A stretch of 63,851 bases of DNA, from assembly GCF_014646695.1 (NCBI RefSeq), contig NZ_BMNT01000009.1, positions 146,671-210,521 of the forward strand. Direction: 5' to 3'. Made by a program: the position numbers and the translations under genes. Below are positions 29,067-40,529 of the stretch, one piece after another; position 1 is the first letter of the stretch; every line of letters starts with the position of its first letter. The DNA comes from Sphaerisporangium melleum. Lineage in GTDB: Bacteria; Actinomycetota; Actinomycetes; Streptosporangiales; Streptosporangiaceae. The notes under the pieces are model-generated. The model was not told where the DNA came from. It did not search any database and was given only the letters and a program-made list of their open reading frames with translations.

Positions 29067-29903
29067 CTACCGCTTCTTCCTCTTGCTCCGCCGACGAATG
29101 ATCAGTCGGTCGCTGGCCTTGTTGGCCTGACGGGTACGGCCCTCGGGCTTGCCGTTGGGGTTCACCGGGTGGCGACCGCCGGAGGTCTTGCCCTCACCAC
29201 CACCGTGCGGGTGGTCGACCGGGTTCATGGCGACACCGCGGACGGTCGGGCGCTTGCCCTTCCAGCGGTTACGGCCGGCCTTGCCGATGTTGATGTTGGC
29301 CTGCTCGGCGTTGCCGACCTGGCCGACCGAAGCGCGGCAGCGCACGTCCACCTGGCGCATTTCGCCCGAGGGCATACGCAGCGTGGCGTACTGCCCTTCC
29401 TTGGCCAGGAGCTGGATCTGCGCGCCGGCCGAGCGGCCGAGCTTGGCACCGCCACCGGGCTTCAGCTCCACGGCGTGGATGAAGGTACCGGTCGGGATGT
29501 TGCGCAGCGGCAGGCAGTTGCCCGGCTTGATGTCGGCCGCGGGGCCGTTCTCAATGAGGTCGCCCTGCTTGATGCCCGTGGGAGCGAGGATGTAGCGCTT
29601 CTCGCCGTCCGCGTAGTGCAGCAGCGCGATGCGCGAGGTCCGGTTCGGGTCGTACTCGATGTGCGCGACCTTGGCCGGGATGCCGTCCTTGTCGTGGCGC
29701 CGGAAGTCGATGATCCGGTACGCGCGCTTGTGCCCGCCGCCCTGGTGACGCGCGGTCACCCGGCCGTGGACGTTGCGTCCACCCTTGCTGTGCAGGGGAG
29801 CAAGCAGCGACTTCTCCGGCGTGCTGCGCGTGATCTCGGCGAAGTCCGAGACGCTCGCGCCGCGACGACCCGGAGTCGTCGGCTTGTACTTACGGATGCC
29901 CAT
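29067..29903 (-). CDS. rplB: 50S ribosomal protein uL2
   Basis: L2 is needed for subunit association and peptidyl transfer. The 278 residues carry [19 protein letters not shown], with the conserved functional histidine. It lies 11 bases upstream of rpsS. Confidence 0.98.
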   Translation of the reverse strand: MGIRKYKPTTPGRRGASVSDFAEITRSTPEKSLLAPLHSKGGRNVHGRVTARHQGGGHKRAYRIIDFRRHDKDGIPAKVAHIEYDPNRTSRIALLHYADGEKRYILAPTGIKQGDLIENGPAADIKPGNCLPLRNIPTGTFIHAVELKPGGGAKLGRSAGAQIQLLAKEGQYATLRMPSGEMRQVDVRCRASVGQVGNAEQANINIGKAGRNRWKGKRPTVRGVAMNPVDHPHGGGEGKTSGGRHPVNPNGKPEGRTRQANKASDRLIIRRRSKRKKR

Positions 29904-29948
29904 CTTTTTCGTTCATCCTTCGTCGGTGTTGCTTGGCAGTCGCGGAGA

Positions 29949-30251
29949 TCAGCTGATCTGACCGAAGATGTCGATCCGGTCGCCCTCCACCAGGCTCACG
30001 ATCGCCCGCTTGGTGCTGGGACGCTGGCCGTAGCCGAAACGCGTCCGCTTGCGCTTGCCCTGGCGGTTGATCGTGTTGACGCTGGTGACCTTGACGCCGA
30101 AGATCTGCTCTACAGCGATCTTCACCTGCGTCTTGTTGGCCGTCTTGCGCACCAAGAACGTGTACTTGTTGTGCTCATCGATCAGGCCGTAGCTCTTCTC
30201 GGAGACGATCGGCTTGATGATGATGTCGCGCGGGTCGGCGATCTTCTGCAT
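29949..30251 (-). CDS. rplW: 50S ribosomal protein uL23
   Basis: L23 docks the signal recognition particle and trigger factor at the exit. The 100 residues include [15 protein letters not shown] and [16 protein letters not shown]. The start shares one base with the rplD stop. Confidence 0.96.
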   Translation of the reverse strand: MQKIADPRDIIIKPIVSEKSYGLIDEHNKYTFLVRKTANKTQVKIAVEQIFGVKVTSVNTINRQGKRKRTRFGYGQRPSTKRAIVSLVEGDRIDIFGQIS

Positions 30252-30901
30252 CAGGCGTCTTCCTTCCCGCTGCTGCCCAGCCGAGCCACGACCTGGTCGT
30301 ACGCCTCACGGGTGAAGACCACGTCGTCGTAGCAGAGCACGTCATAGGTGTTCAGCTGGCCCGCGTCCAGGAGGTGGACCTCCGGGGCGTTGCGCAGGCT
30401 CAGCCAGGTGATCTCGTCGTCGGCGTCGACCACGACGAGAACGCTCCGCGCCTTGGAGATGTTGCGCAGCGCGGCGAGAGCCGACTTGGTCTTGGGGGTG
30501 TCCCCGGTGACCAGGCCGTCCACGATGTGAACCCGGCCGCCGGACGCCCGGTCGCTGAGGGCTCCGCGCAGGGCGGCGGCCTTCATCTTCTTCGGGGTCC
30601 GCTGGGAGTAGTCACGCGGCTGGGGGCCGTGCACGACGCCACCGCCGGTGAACTGCGGGGCGCGGGTCGAACCCTGACGGGCCCGGCCGGTGCCCTTCTG
30701 GCGGTAGGGCTTCTTGCCGCCACCGCTGACCTCGCCGCGGGTCTTGGTCTTGTGCGTGCCCTGCCGGGCGGCCGCGAGCTGGGCCACCACGACCTGGTGG
30801 ATCAGCGGGATGTTGACCTTGGCGCCGAAGATGTCCTCAGGCAGGTCGACGGTCCCGGTCTTCGCGCCGGCCGCGTCGAGGATGTCAATGGTGGTGCTCA
30901 C
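30251..30901 (-). CDS. rplD: 50S ribosomal protein uL4
   Basis: L4 has a loop in the exit tunnel and autoregulates the S10 operon in enterobacteria. The 216 residues contain [20 protein letters not shown] and the globular domain. The GTG start overlaps the rplC stop (GTGA). Confidence 0.97.
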   Translation of the reverse strand: MSTTIDILDAAGAKTGTVDLPEDIFGAKVNIPLIHQVVVAQLAAARQGTHKTKTRGEVSGGGKKPYRQKGTGRARQGSTRAPQFTGGGVVHGPQPRDYSQRTPKKMKAAALRGALSDRASGGRVHIVDGLVTGDTPKTKSALAALRNISKARSVLVVVDADDEITWLSLRNAPEVHLLDAGQLNTYDVLCYDDVVFTREAYDQVVARLGSSGKEDA

Positions 30902-31551
30902 TTGGCAGCCCCCTTCTTGGCAGCGGTGCGAATGAGAACCAGGCTGCCGTTGGCGCCGGGGACCGCACCCTTGATCAGGATGAGGTTCTTCTCGACGTCC
31001 ACGGCGTGGACCTTGAGGTTCTGGACGGTGGTCCGGACGTTACCCATCCGGCCCGCCATGCGCAGACCCTTGAAGACGCGGCCCGGAGTGGCGCAGCCGC
31101 CGATGGAGCCGGGCGAGCGGTGCTTGCGCTGGGTACCGTGCGAGGCGCTCAGGCCGCGGAAGCCGTGGCGCTTCATGACACCCGCGAAGCCCTTGCCCTT
31201 GCTCTTACCGGTGACGTCGACGTGCTGGCCGGCCTCGAAGGTGTCGGCGAGCACTTCCTGACCGATCGTGTACTCGGAGGCGTCGGAGGTGCGCACCTCG
31301 GTGAAGTAGCGGCGCGGGGTGATGTCGTGCTTGCGCAGATAGTCACCCAGCGGCTTGTTCACTTTGCGCGGGTCCACCTGCCCGAAGCCGAGCTGAACGG
31401 CGGAGTAGCCGTCCTTCTCCTCGCTGCGGACACGGGTCACCACGCACGGACCGGCCTCGACCACGGTCACCGGGACGATCCGGTTGCCCTCGTCGAAGAC
31501 CTGGGTCATGCCGAGCTTCTTGCCCAGGACGCCCTTGATCTGCTTAGCCAT
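30898..31551 (-). CDS. rplC: 50S ribosomal protein uL3
   Basis: L3 lies near the peptidyl-transferase centre. The 217 residues include [19 protein letters not shown] and [14 protein letters not shown] [15 protein letters not shown]. It lies 14 bases past rpsJ. Confidence 0.97.
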   Translation of the reverse strand: MAKQIKGVLGKKLGMTQVFDEGNRIVPVTVVEAGPCVVTRVRSEEKDGYSAVQLGFGQVDPRKVNKPLGDYLRKHDITPRRYFTEVRTSDASEYTIGQEVLADTFEAGQHVDVTGKSKGKGFAGVMKRHGFRGLSASHGTQRKHRSPGSIGGCATPGRVFKGLRMAGRMGNVRTTVQNLKVHAVDVEKNLILIKGAVPGANGSLVLIRTAAKKGAAK

Positions 31552-31565
31552 GTCAGTGCGTTCCC

Positions 31566-31874
31566 TCAGAGCTTGATCGAGATGTCGACGCCGGCCGGAA
31601 GGTCGAGACGCATGAGCGAGTCGACGGTCTTCGGCGTCGGATCGATGATGTCAATCAGCCGCTTGTGCGTGCGCATTTCGAAGTGCTCACGGCTGTCCTT
31701 GTACTTGTGCGGCGAGCGGATGACGCAGTACACGTTCTTCTCGGTCGGCAACGGCACCGGGCCCGCGACCTTCGCGCCAGTCCGCGTCACCGTCTCGACG
31801 ATCTTCTTGGCCGAGCTGTCGATGACCTCGTGGTCATAGGCCTTAAGCCGGATGCGGATCTTCTGTCCCGCCAT
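31566..31874 (-). CDS. rpsJ: 30S ribosomal protein uS10 (NusE)
   Basis: S10 is a 30S head protein and also the NusE antitermination factor. The 102 residues begin [19 protein letters not shown] and contain [24 protein letters not shown]. It is the first gene of the S10 group, 269 bases past the tuf stop. Confidence 0.97.
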   Translation of the reverse strand: MAGQKIRIRLKAYDHEVIDSSAKKIVETVTRTGAKVAGPVPLPTEKNVYCVIRSPHKYKDSREHFEMRTHKRLIDIIDPTPKTVDSLMRLDLPAGVDISIKL

Positions 31875-31977
31875 AGTGGCCTCGGTGTCCTTCGCTGTCG
31901 TCCTGCAAAAGTTTCGTGCGGCCTTTTGCCGCTATGGGTGTCCCACCTGTCGTGCACCCGTGACCCGTGTCTTCTTC

Positions 31978-32030
31978 CGTGATCTTGCAGTCATCTCGGT
32001 CACGACGACCGAGACGGCTGCGAGATCACG
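31978..32030 (-). promoter_or_regulatory. Long 23-bp hairpin between tuf and rpsJ
   Basis: The arms CGTGATCTTGCAGTCATCTC... and its near-complement (three mismatches, mostly G-U compatible) enclose a 7-base loop. It lies about 105 bases upstream of rpsJ and beyond two tuf hairpins. It may be a third tuf terminator or an S10 leader element. Confidence 0.5.
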
Positions 32031-32064
32031 GCCCTGATCGGGCCGGGAGCTCGCCGTGGGCTCC

Positions 32065-32085
32065 GGGGCCGCTATGTGCGGCCCC
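32065..32085 (-). terminator. Second hairpin after tuf
   Basis: GGGGCCGC-TATGT-GCGGCCCC is a perfect 8-bp stem placed after the hairpin at 32096-32129. Confidence 0.6.
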
Positions 32086-32095
32086 TTCGTGGTGC

Positions 32096-32129
32096 GGCGG
32101 CCGGTCCCTGGCGTCAGGGTCCGGCCGCC
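32096..32129 (-). terminator. First hairpin after tuf
   Basis: GGCGGCCGG-T-CCCTG and CAGGG-T-CCGGCCGCC enclose a GCGT loop, 14 bases past the tuf stop. It is the likely main terminator of the str operon. Confidence 0.7.
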
Positions 32130-32143
32130 GACCCGCGGTCGTG

Positions 32144-33337
32144 CTACTTGACGATCTTCGTGACGCGGCCGGCACCGACGGTGCGACCACCCTCACGGAT
32201 GGCGAACTTGAGGCCCTCTTCCATGGCGATCGGCTGGATGAGCTGGACGCTCATCTCGGTGTTGTCGCCCGGCATGACCATCTCGGTGCCCTCGGGGAGG
32301 GTCACGACGCCGGTCACGTCCGTGGTGCGGAAGTAGAACTGCGGGCGGTAGTTGTTGAAGAACGGCGTGTGCCGGCCACCCTCGTCCTTCGACAGGATGT
32401 AGACCTGGCCCTCGAACTCGGTGTGCGGGGTGGTCGTGCCCGGCTTGATGATGCACTGGCCGCGCTCGACGTCCTCGCGCTTGATGCCGCGCAGGAGCAG
32501 ACCGACGTTGTCACCGGCCCGGCCCTCGTCAAGGAGCTTGCGGAACATCTCGACACCGGTGACGGTGGTCGTGGTGCTCTTCTCCTTGATGCCGATGATG
32601 TCGACGGTCTCGTTGACCTTGACGATGCCGCGCTCGATACGGCCGGTCACGACGGTGCCGCGGCCGGTGATCGAGAAGACGTCCTCGATCGGCATGAGGA
32701 AGGGCTTGTCGGTGTCACGAACGGGCTCGGGGACGTTCTCGTCCACGGCGTTCATGAGCTCGATGATGGAGTCGCCCCACTTCTCATCGCCCTCGAGGGC
32801 CTTGAGCGCGGAGACACGCACGACCGGCAGGTCGTCGCCCGGGAACTCCTGGGCGGACAGCAGCTCGCGGACCTCGAGCTCGACGAGCTCCAGGATCTCC
32901 TCGTCGTCCACCATGTCGGCCTTGTTCAGGGCGACGACGATGTAGGGGACGCCGACCTGGCGGGCCAGGAGCACGTGCTCCTTGGTCTGCGGCATCGGGC
33001 CGTCGGTGGCGGCGACCACGAGGATCGCGCCGTCCATCTGAGCGGCACCGGTGATCATGTTCTTCACGTAGTCGGCGTGACCGGGGCAGTCCACGTGGGC
33101 GTAGTGGCGCTTCTCGGTCTGGTACTCGACGTGCGCGATGGAGATGGTGATGCCGCGGGCCTTCTCCTCGGGCGCCTTGTCGATCTTGTCGAACGGGGTC
33201 GCCTCGTTGAGGTGCGGGAAACGGTCGTGGAGCACCTTGGTGATCGCCGCGGTCAGAGTGGTCTTGCCGTGGTCGATGTGCCCAATGGTGCCGATGTTCA
33301 CGTGCGGCTTGGTCCGCTCGAACTTGGCCTTGGCCAC
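32144..33337 (-). CDS. tuf: Elongation factor Tu
   Basis: EF-Tu delivers aminoacyl-tRNA. The 397 residues show the G1 loop [16 protein letters not shown] (G3), NKADM (G4) and the three-domain layout. The GTG start has GGAG eight bases upstream. It follows fusA after 177 bases and is followed by tandem hairpins. Confidence 0.98.
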   Translation of the reverse strand: MAKAKFERTKPHVNIGTIGHIDHGKTTLTAAITKVLHDRFPHLNEATPFDKIDKAPEEKARGITISIAHVEYQTEKRHYAHVDCPGHADYVKNMITGAAQMDGAILVVAATDGPMPQTKEHVLLARQVGVPYIVVALNKADMVDDEEILELVELEVRELLSAQEFPGDDLPVVRVSALKALEGDEKWGDSIIELMNAVDENVPEPVRDTDKPFLMPIEDVFSITGRGTVVTGRIERGIVKVNETVDIIGIKEKSTTTTVTGVEMFRKLLDEGRAGDNVGLLLRGIKREDVERGQCIIKPGTTTPHTEFEGQVYILSKDEGGRHTPFFNNYRPQFYFRTTDVTGVVTLPEGTEMVMPGDNTEMSVQLIQPIAMEEGLKFAIREGGRTVGAGRVTKIVK

Positions 33338-33469
33338 TGCTCTGTCTCCTTAGAGATTCTGACGTGACTTGCTAGTCTCACTCGGGCTCGGAGCCCGATC
33401 CCCGGGGGCGCAGCGCGCCACCCGGGTGCCGGCTGGGGTCGTGGACCTGGCGTCCGATCCCGTGCCGGC

Positions 33470-33496
33470 GGGGGCGGAGAACCTCCTGCCGCCCCC
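33470..33496 (-). terminator. Hairpin between fusA and tuf
   Basis: GGGGGCGG and CCGCCCCC flank an 11-base loop, 18 bases past the fusA stop. A compact palindrome (TCGGGCTC-G-GAGCCCGA, 33382-33398) lies farther on. These may set the fusA:tuf expression ratio. Confidence 0.45.
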
Positions 33497-33514
33497 GGCC
33501 TGCGGGAACCGGAG

Positions 33515-35614
<2,100 letters not shown>

Positions 35615-35653
35615 TTCTCTCGCGTCCTCGTCGTCTCGTCGTCGCCGCTGGGG

Positions 35654-36124
35654 TTACCAGCGGTAGTGGGCGAAGGCCTTGTTGGACTCGGCCATCTTGT
35701 GCGTGTCCTCGCGCCGCTTCACGCTGGCGCCAAGGCCGTTGCTCGCGTCGAGCAGCTCGTTCATGAGCCGCTCGGTCATGGTCTTCTCACGGCGGGCGCG
35801 GGAGTACTGCACCAGCCAGCGGAGGGCCAGGGTGGTGCTGCGCGCGGCGCGCACCTCCACCGGCACCTGGTAGGTGGCGCCACCGACACGGCGGCTGCGC
35901 ACCTCGAGGGTGGGCTTGACGTTGTCGAGCGCGCGCTTGAGCGTGACGACGGGGTCGTTGCCCGACTTGTCGCGGCAACCCTCCAGGGCGTCGTACACGA
36001 TCTTCTGGGCGAGCGAACGCTTGCCACTCAGCAGCACCTTGTTGATGAGCGCGGTGACCAGCGGCGAGTTGAACACCGGGTCTGCGATCAGCTGTCGGCG
36101 CCCGGCGGGACCCTTGCGCGGCAT
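35654..36124 (-). CDS. rpsG: 30S ribosomal protein uS7
   Basis: S7 nucleates the 30S head. The frame is open to 36226, but the conserved start [16 protein letters not shown] at 36124 gives the normal 156 residues. One base separates it from the rpsL stop. Confidence 0.97.
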   Translation of the reverse strand: MPRKGPAGRRQLIADPVFNSPLVTALINKVLLSGKRSLAQKIVYDALEGCRDKSGNDPVVTLKRALDNVKPTLEVRSRRVGGATYQVPVEVRAARSTTLALRWLVQYSRARREKTMTERLMNELLDASNGLGASVKRREDTHKMAESNKAFAHYRW

Positions 36125-36125
36125 G

Positions 36126-36500
36126 TCAGCCCTTCTCCTTCTTCGCGCCGTAGCGGCTGCGGGCCTGCTTGCGGTTGCGGACACCCTGGGTGTCCAGCGC
36201 ACCGCGGACGATCTTGTAACGGACACCCGGCAGGTCCTTCACACGACCACCGCGCACGAGCACGATCGAGTGCTCCTGGAGGTTGTGCCCGACGCCCGGA
36301 ATGTAGGCCGTGACCTCGATGCCACTGCTCAGGCGGACACGGGCCACCTTGCGCAGAGCCGAGTTCGGCTTCTTCGGGGTCGTGGTGTAGACGCGCACGC
36401 AGTTGCCACGCAGCTGGGGGCTTCCCTTGAGTGCCGGGGTCTTGGTCTTAGTGACCTTGTCCTGTCGGCCCTTTCGGACCAACTGCTGAATAGTGGGCAC
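36126..36500 (-). CDS. rpsL: 30S ribosomal protein uS12
   Basis: S12 controls decoding accuracy. The GTG at 36500 follows GGAG by five bases and gives 124 residues ([12 protein letters not shown]). A longer frame to 36569 is not conserved. The streptomycin-resistance positions Lys43 (TPKKPNS) and Lys88 (GRVKDLPG) are both wild type. It is the first gene of the str operon. Confidence 0.97.
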   Translation of the reverse strand: MPTIQQLVRKGRQDKVTKTKTPALKGSPQLRGNCVRVYTTTPKKPNSALRKVARVRLSSGIEVTAYIPGVGHNLQEHSIVLVRGGRVKDLPGVRYKIVRGALDTQGVRNRKQARSRYGAKKEKG

Positions 36501-36732
36501 TACTTCTCCGTTTCGCGTCCTGGCCGGTGATACGTCGTTGTGCATATTCGCAGGTGCTGCCGGTGTCATGACCTGCTGGTTTACCTCTCACTCCGACCCC
36601 CGCGCTCGGGCGTGTCGCGCTCGGATCGCACTATGCACCTGGTGCGAACGAGCTTGTGGAGGTGCCGCCGCGTGCGCCTCGAAGTCGAGGACACGCCAGC
36701 GAGTGCCTACGAGACCGCAGGCACGAGACCCA

Positions 36733-36761
36733 AGGCTACCCAGCCCGCCACGGCTCGTCAA
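36733..36761 (-). promoter_or_regulatory. str operon promoter (TTGACG-17-TAGCCT)
   Basis: On the minus strand TTGACG (36761-36756) and TAGCCT (36738-36733) are 17 bases apart. Transcription would start near 36727. It lies downstream of the hairpins, so rpsL expression can be independent of the biosynthetic operon. Confidence 0.65.
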
Positions 36762-36961
36762 AACGACGGGACAGCGTGTCCGCGGCGGTCCGAAAGCATC
36801 CCTGGTCTGCGGGGACCAGGGTAGCGCCCGGCCCGCGGGCGCGCAGGGCGGTGCGGGTTTTTCACCGCCCATCGGCGGCGCCCCCACCAGTGGGCGGCTC
36901 TGCAGGCCCTCGTGGACCGGAAGCCGACGGCGTCCGATCCAGGCGATCGTTCAATGTATCA

Positions 36962-36998
36962 CGATCCGGCCCGCGCCGACGACGGGCGGGCCGGATCG
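36962..36998 (-). terminator. Terminator of the biosynthetic operon
   Basis: CGATCCGGCCCGC pairs perfectly with GCGGGCCGGATCG over 13 bp around an 11-base loop, starting 17 bases past the E1-beta/E2 stop. Confidence 0.7.
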
Positions 36999-37014
36999 CC
37001 GCCGGCCGGCCGAT

Positions 37015-39414
37015 CTACGGCAGATCCCCGCTCTCGACGAGGTCCGCCACGTGCCGCAGGAAGCCGCCCGCGACGTCGCCGTCGCACACACGGTGGTCGA
37101 AGGTGAGCGAAAGCTGGACGATCGCGCGCGGGCGCACCGCCCCGTCCACCACCCAGGGGCGTTCCAGCACGCGTCCCATGGCGAGCATCGCGACCTCCGG
37201 GTGGTTGACGATCGGCGTGGAGCCGTCCACCCCGAACCCGCCGAAGTTGTTGACGGTGAAGGTGCCCGGCTCCCTCAGGTGGCCGCCGCGCCCGGCACGG
37301 GCGGCCTCGACCGTCCGGCGCACCGCATCGGCCAACTCCCCCGCCCGCAGGGTGTGGGCGTCGGGCAGCACAGGGACGTCCAGGCCGTGCCCGGCCTGGA
37401 CGACCAGACCCAGGTGGACGGCCGCCGACTCCACGATCTCCTCCCGATCGGGGTCGACCCACCCGTTCAGGACGGGGAAGCGCCGCAGGCCGTCCAGAGC
37501 GAACCAGGAGAGCAGCGCGAGCAGGCCGGGGCGGGGCGCGCCGGGATCGGACGCCACGGCACGGCGGGCCGCCAGCAGGCCGGTGGCGTCCGCGTCGACC
37601 CACACGGTCACGGCGGGGATCTCGCGGTGGGCGGCCGCGACCTTGCGCGCGACGGCGCCGCGCCACCCATCCAGCGGCCTGCGGCGGACCACCGGCCCGC
37701 CAGCACGGCCGTCCGCCGGAGCGGCGTCGCCAGGGGCCGCCGGACCGGGGCCCGGATCGGGGGCGTGCGCCAGGGCGCCGGTCATGCCCGTGTCGCCGGC
37801 CGGGATGAAGAGAGTTGGAGCGGTGCCCGTCATGCCCGTGCCGCCGGCCGAGGCGGAGGGGGCCGGATCGGTGCCGGCCATGGCCGGCTCGCCCGGCGGG
37901 CCGGAGGAAGGCGCGGCGGCGTCCGGCCCGCCCGGCGGGTGGAAGGAGAGCAGCGGCGCTCCGACGGCCACCACGTCGCCCGGCCGCCCGTGCAGGACGG
38001 CCACGCGTCCGCGATGAGGGCTGGGCAGCTCCACCACGGTCTTGGCCGTCTCGACCTCCACGACCGGGGTGTCCACCTCGACCGGCTCGCCCGGGGCGAC
38101 CAGCCACCGGACGATCTCGGCTTCGACCAGTCCCTCGCCGAGGTCCGGCAGCAGGAACCGCCGGACCGGTCCGGCGGAGATAGGCGGCACCACAGGGCCC
38201 GCAGTGGCGGAGGGCTCGAGGACGGCCGGAGAAGCCGGAACGGGGACCACCTCAGCCGGGAACGCCTCGGTGGAGGACTCCGGCACGGGAGACATCCGCG
38301 CCGGAGAGGCCGGGGCGAGGGCCGGCGGCACGGAGGGCACCGGAGCCGGAGAGGCCTGAACCGGGGGCATCGGGGCCGGAGAGGCCGGGGCGTGAGGACT
38401 CTCGGCAGGGAACGTCAGGACGGTGCCCGCTCGCTCGCCGTACCCGTGCAGGTCGGCGAGCGCGGCCAGGATGCGCTCGGCGGTGGGCAGGTGGAAGCGC
38501 TCCAGCCGCGGCGGCGGGTAGGGGACGTCCAGGCCGGTGACCCGGCGCACCGGCGCTCTGAGCAGCCCGAAACAGCGCTCCCCGATCAGGGCCGCGAGCT
38601 CGGCGCCGACGCCGCCGAACCCCTGGGCCTCGTGCACGACGAGCACGCGCCCGGTGCGCGCCGCGCCGGCCACGATGGTGTCCTCGTCCAGCGGCACCAG
38701 GGTGCGCAGATCGATCACCTCGACGTCCCAGCCGTGTTCGGCGGCCCGGTCGGCGGCGGCGAGGGCGGCGCCGACCACCGGCCCGTAGCAGATGACGGTC
38801 GCGGTGGTGCCCCGGCGGCGGACGGCGGCGCTGCCGAACGCCGCCGGGTCGCCGGCGGGCACCGTGCCGGGCGCGGCCCAGTACAGCTTCTTCGGCTCCA
38901 GGAAGATCACGGGGTCGTCGGAGGCGATGGCGGCGCGCAACAGGGAGTAGGCGTCCTCGGGGCAGGAGGGGACGGCGACGTGCAGGCCGGGGGTGTGGGC
39001 GTAGTAGGCCTCGGAGGAGTCGCTGTGGTGCTCCACGGCGCCGATGCCGCCGCCGAAGGGAATCCTGATCACCAGGGGCAGGGGCATCGCCCCGCGCGTC
39101 CGCGAGCGCATCTTGGCCACGTGGCTGACGATCTGTTCGAAGGCGGGGTAGGCGAAGGCGTCGAACTGCAGCTCGACGACCGGGCGGTAGCCGTACATGG
39201 CCATGCCGACGGCGGTGCCGACGATGCCCGACTCGGCCAGCGGGGTGTCGAAGCATCGGTCGTCGCCGAACGCCGCCGCGAGGCCGTCGGTGACCCGGAA
39301 GACCCCGCCGAGCGGGCCGACGTCCTCGCCGAAGACCACGACGCGCTCGTCCTCTGCCATGGCGTCCCGCAGCGCCGCGTTGATCGCGCGGGCGACCGTC
39401 ATGCCGGCCGGCAT
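37015..39414 (-). CDS. 2-oxoacid dehydrogenase E1-beta / dihydrolipoamide acyltransferase E2 fusion
   Basis: One frame of 799 residues contains two enzymes. Residues 1-325 are an E1-beta subunit (FGEDVGPLGGVFRVTDGL, DTPLAESGIVGTAVGMA, VIDLRTLVPLDEDTI). A Pro/Ala/Ser-rich linker (326-417) leads to a lipoyl domain (418-491, LPDLGEGLVEAEIV, lipoyl-lysine Lys458 in ETAK). A second flexible linker (492-575) leads to the E2 acyltransferase domain (576-799) with the catalytic DHRVCDGD (His774, Asp778). The small peripheral-subunit-binding domain that normally sits between lipoyl and catalytic domains is not visible. The ATG at 39414 has GGAG upstream and overlaps E1-alpha by 16 bases; a second ATG at 39402 overlaps by four. 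No E3 gene is present, so a housekeeping lipoamide dehydrogenase is presumably used. Likely role: oxidative decarboxylation of a 2-oxoacid to an acyl-CoA for the pathway. Confidence 0.9.
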   Translation of the reverse strand: MPAGMTVARAINAALRDAMAEDERVVVFGEDVGPLGGVFRVTDGLAAAFGDDRCFDTPLAESGIVGTAVGMAMYGYRPVVELQFDAFAYPAFEQIVSHVAKMRSRTRGAMPLPLVIRIPFGGGIGAVEHHSDSSEAYYAHTPGLHVAVPSCPEDAYSLLRAAIASDDPVIFLEPKKLYWAAPGTVPAGDPAAFGSAAVRRRGTTATVICYGPVVGAALAAADRAAEHGWDVEVIDLRTLVPLDEDTIVAGAARTGRVLVVHEAQGFGGVGAELAALIGERCFGLLRAPVRRVTGLDVPYPPPRLERFHLPTAERILAALADLHGYGERAGTVLTFPAESPHAPASPAPMPPVQASPAPVPSVPPALAPASPARMSPVPESSTEAFPAEVVPVPASPAVLEPSATAGPVVPPISAGPVRRFLLPDLGEGLVEAEIVRWLVAPGEPVEVDTPVVEVETAKTVVELPSPHRGRVAVLHGRPGDVVAVGAPLLSFHPPGGPDAAAPSSGPPGEPAMAGTDPAPSASAGGTGMTGTAPTLFIPAGDTGMTGALAHAPDPGPGPAAPGDAAPADGRAGGPVVRRRPLDGWRGAVARKVAAAHREIPAVTVWVDADATGLLAARRAVASDPGAPRPGLLALLSWFALDGLRRFPVLNGWVDPDREEIVESAAVHLGLVVQAGHGLDVPVLPDAHTLRAGELADAVRRTVEAARAGRGGHLREPGTFTVNNFGGFGVDGSTPIVNHPEVAMLAMGRVLERPWVVDGAVRPRAIVQLSLTFDHRVCDGDVAGGFLRHVADLVESGDLP

Positions 39415-40529
39415 GGCTCTCCGTCCGCCGGGCGTGCGCCGTCCAGCTCGCGCCGCAGTTCCTCGGCCTGGCGCCGCAGCCGGGGGGTCGGCTCGGCGAA
39501 GACGTGGGCGAACAGCTCGCCGGGTTCGGGGGCCTCGTCGTGCTCCATGCGGCGGCGCAGGTCGGCGGCGAGACGTTCGGCCTCCTCGCCGACGCGCGCC
39601 TCCCCGGCGTCGTCGAGCAGGCCGCGGCCGCGCAGGTGGGTGCGCAGCCGGGCGAGGGGGTCGCGGCGCCGCCAGGGCTCGACCTCCTCCTCGGTGCGAT
39701 ATCTGGCGGGGTCGTCGGAGTTGGTGTGCGGGCCGACGCGGTAGGTCAGCGCCTCGATCAGGCACGGGCCTTGGCCGGCGCGGGCGGCCGTGAGTGCTTC
39801 GGCGACGACCGCGGCGACCGCGACGGCGTCGTTGCCGTCGACCACGTGGGCGGCCATGCCGTAGCCGATGGCCTTGTCGGCGAGCCGCTTGGCCGCGGTC
39901 TGCCGGGACAGGGGCACGCTGATCGCGTACTGGTTGTTCTGGATGAGGAACACCACGGGCGAGCGGAACACCGCGGCGAAGTTGCACGCCTCGTGGAAGT
40001 CGCCCTCGCTGGTGGCGCCGTCGCCGATCAGGGCGAGGGCCACGGTGCTGTCGCCGCGCAGGCGGGCGGCGTGGGCCAGGCCCGCGGCGTGGACGGCCTG
40101 GGTGGCGAGCGGGGTGGTCTGCGGGGCGACGCGGTGCAGGTAGGGGTCGTATCCGCAGTGCCGGTCGCCCCGCATCAGGGTGAGCGCCTCCACCGGGTCC
40201 ACGCCTCTGGCCATGACCGCGACGCAGTCCCGGTAGGTGGGGAACAGCCAGTCGCCGGGGCTCAGCGGGACGACGGCGCCGATCTGGCACGCCTCCTGTC
40301 CCTGGGAGGAGGGGTAGACGGTGAGCCGGCCCTGCTTGGCCAGGGCGGTGGCCTGCTGGTCGAGGCGGCGGCCGGCCACCATGCGCCGGTACAGCTCCAG
40401 GCACAGCTCGGCGGCGGGCGCGGCGGCGCCGGGGCGGGCGAGCCGGCCCGTGGGGCCGATCACGCGGCGGACCCGGGGGTCGTCGCCGGCGATCAGGCCG
40501 AGCTCGTGGACGGTGGCCTCGGTGGTCAT
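39399..40529 (-). CDS. 2-oxoacid dehydrogenase E1-alpha subunit (ThDP-dependent)
   Basis: E1-alpha with the E1-beta part of the next gene decarboxylates a 2-oxoacid and passes the acyl group to lipoyl-lysine. The 376 residues contain the ThDP motif GDGATSEG (169-176) ending in NN (198-199), SSQGQEACQIG and TYRVGPHTNSDDP. The ATG at 40529 follows AGGAGG by four bases and overlaps the upstream cyclodeaminase gene by four bases (ATGA). It resembles branched-chain or pyruvate-type E1-alpha. In this operon an aromatic 2-oxoacid such as phenylpyruvate is a reasonable substrate, by analogy with the PglB/PglC pair of phenylglycine biosynthesis. Confidence 0.92.
   Translation of the reverse strand: MTTEATVHELGLIAGDDPRVRRVIGPTGRLARPGAAAPAAELCLELYRRMVAGRRLDQQATALAKQGRLTVYPSSQGQEACQIGAVVPLSPGDWLFPTYRDCVAVMARGVDPVEALTLMRGDRHCGYDPYLHRVAPQTTPLATQAVHAAGLAHAARLRGDSTVALALIGDGATSEGDFHEACNFAAVFRSPVVFLIQNNQYAISVPLSRQTAAKRLADKAIGYGMAAHVVDGNDAVAVAAVVAEALTAARAGQGPCLIEALTYRVGPHTNSDDPARYRTEEEVEPWRRRDPLARLRTHLRGRGLLDDAGEARVGEEAERLAADLRRRMEHDEAPEPGELFAHVFAEPTPRLRRQAEELRRELDGARPADGEPCRPA

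Larger units (their letters stand above)
36501..37014. other. Gap between the biosynthetic operon and rpsL
   Basis: These 514 bases hold no gene. They contain, in transcription order, the operon terminator (36998-36962), a hairpin GGGCGGTG/CACCGCCC (36870-36846), a hairpin CCCTGGTC/GACCAGGG (36821-36800), the rpsL promoter (36761-36733), and an rpsL leader of about 227 nt. Confidence 0.65.

Noticed and set aside
36125-36226. A longer N-terminus for S7, overlapping rpsL
   Set aside because: S7 begins at MPRKGPAG (36124) and has the normal length from there.
36126-36500. Streptomycin-type resistance change in S12
   Set aside because: Lys43 and Lys88 are both wild type.
37015-40529. Primary-metabolism branched-chain oxoacid dehydrogenase operon
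   Set aside because: Not excluded biochemically, but the four-base and 16-base overlaps with a cyclodeaminase gene in an NRPS operon and the E1-beta/E2 fusion argue for a pathway-specific complex.
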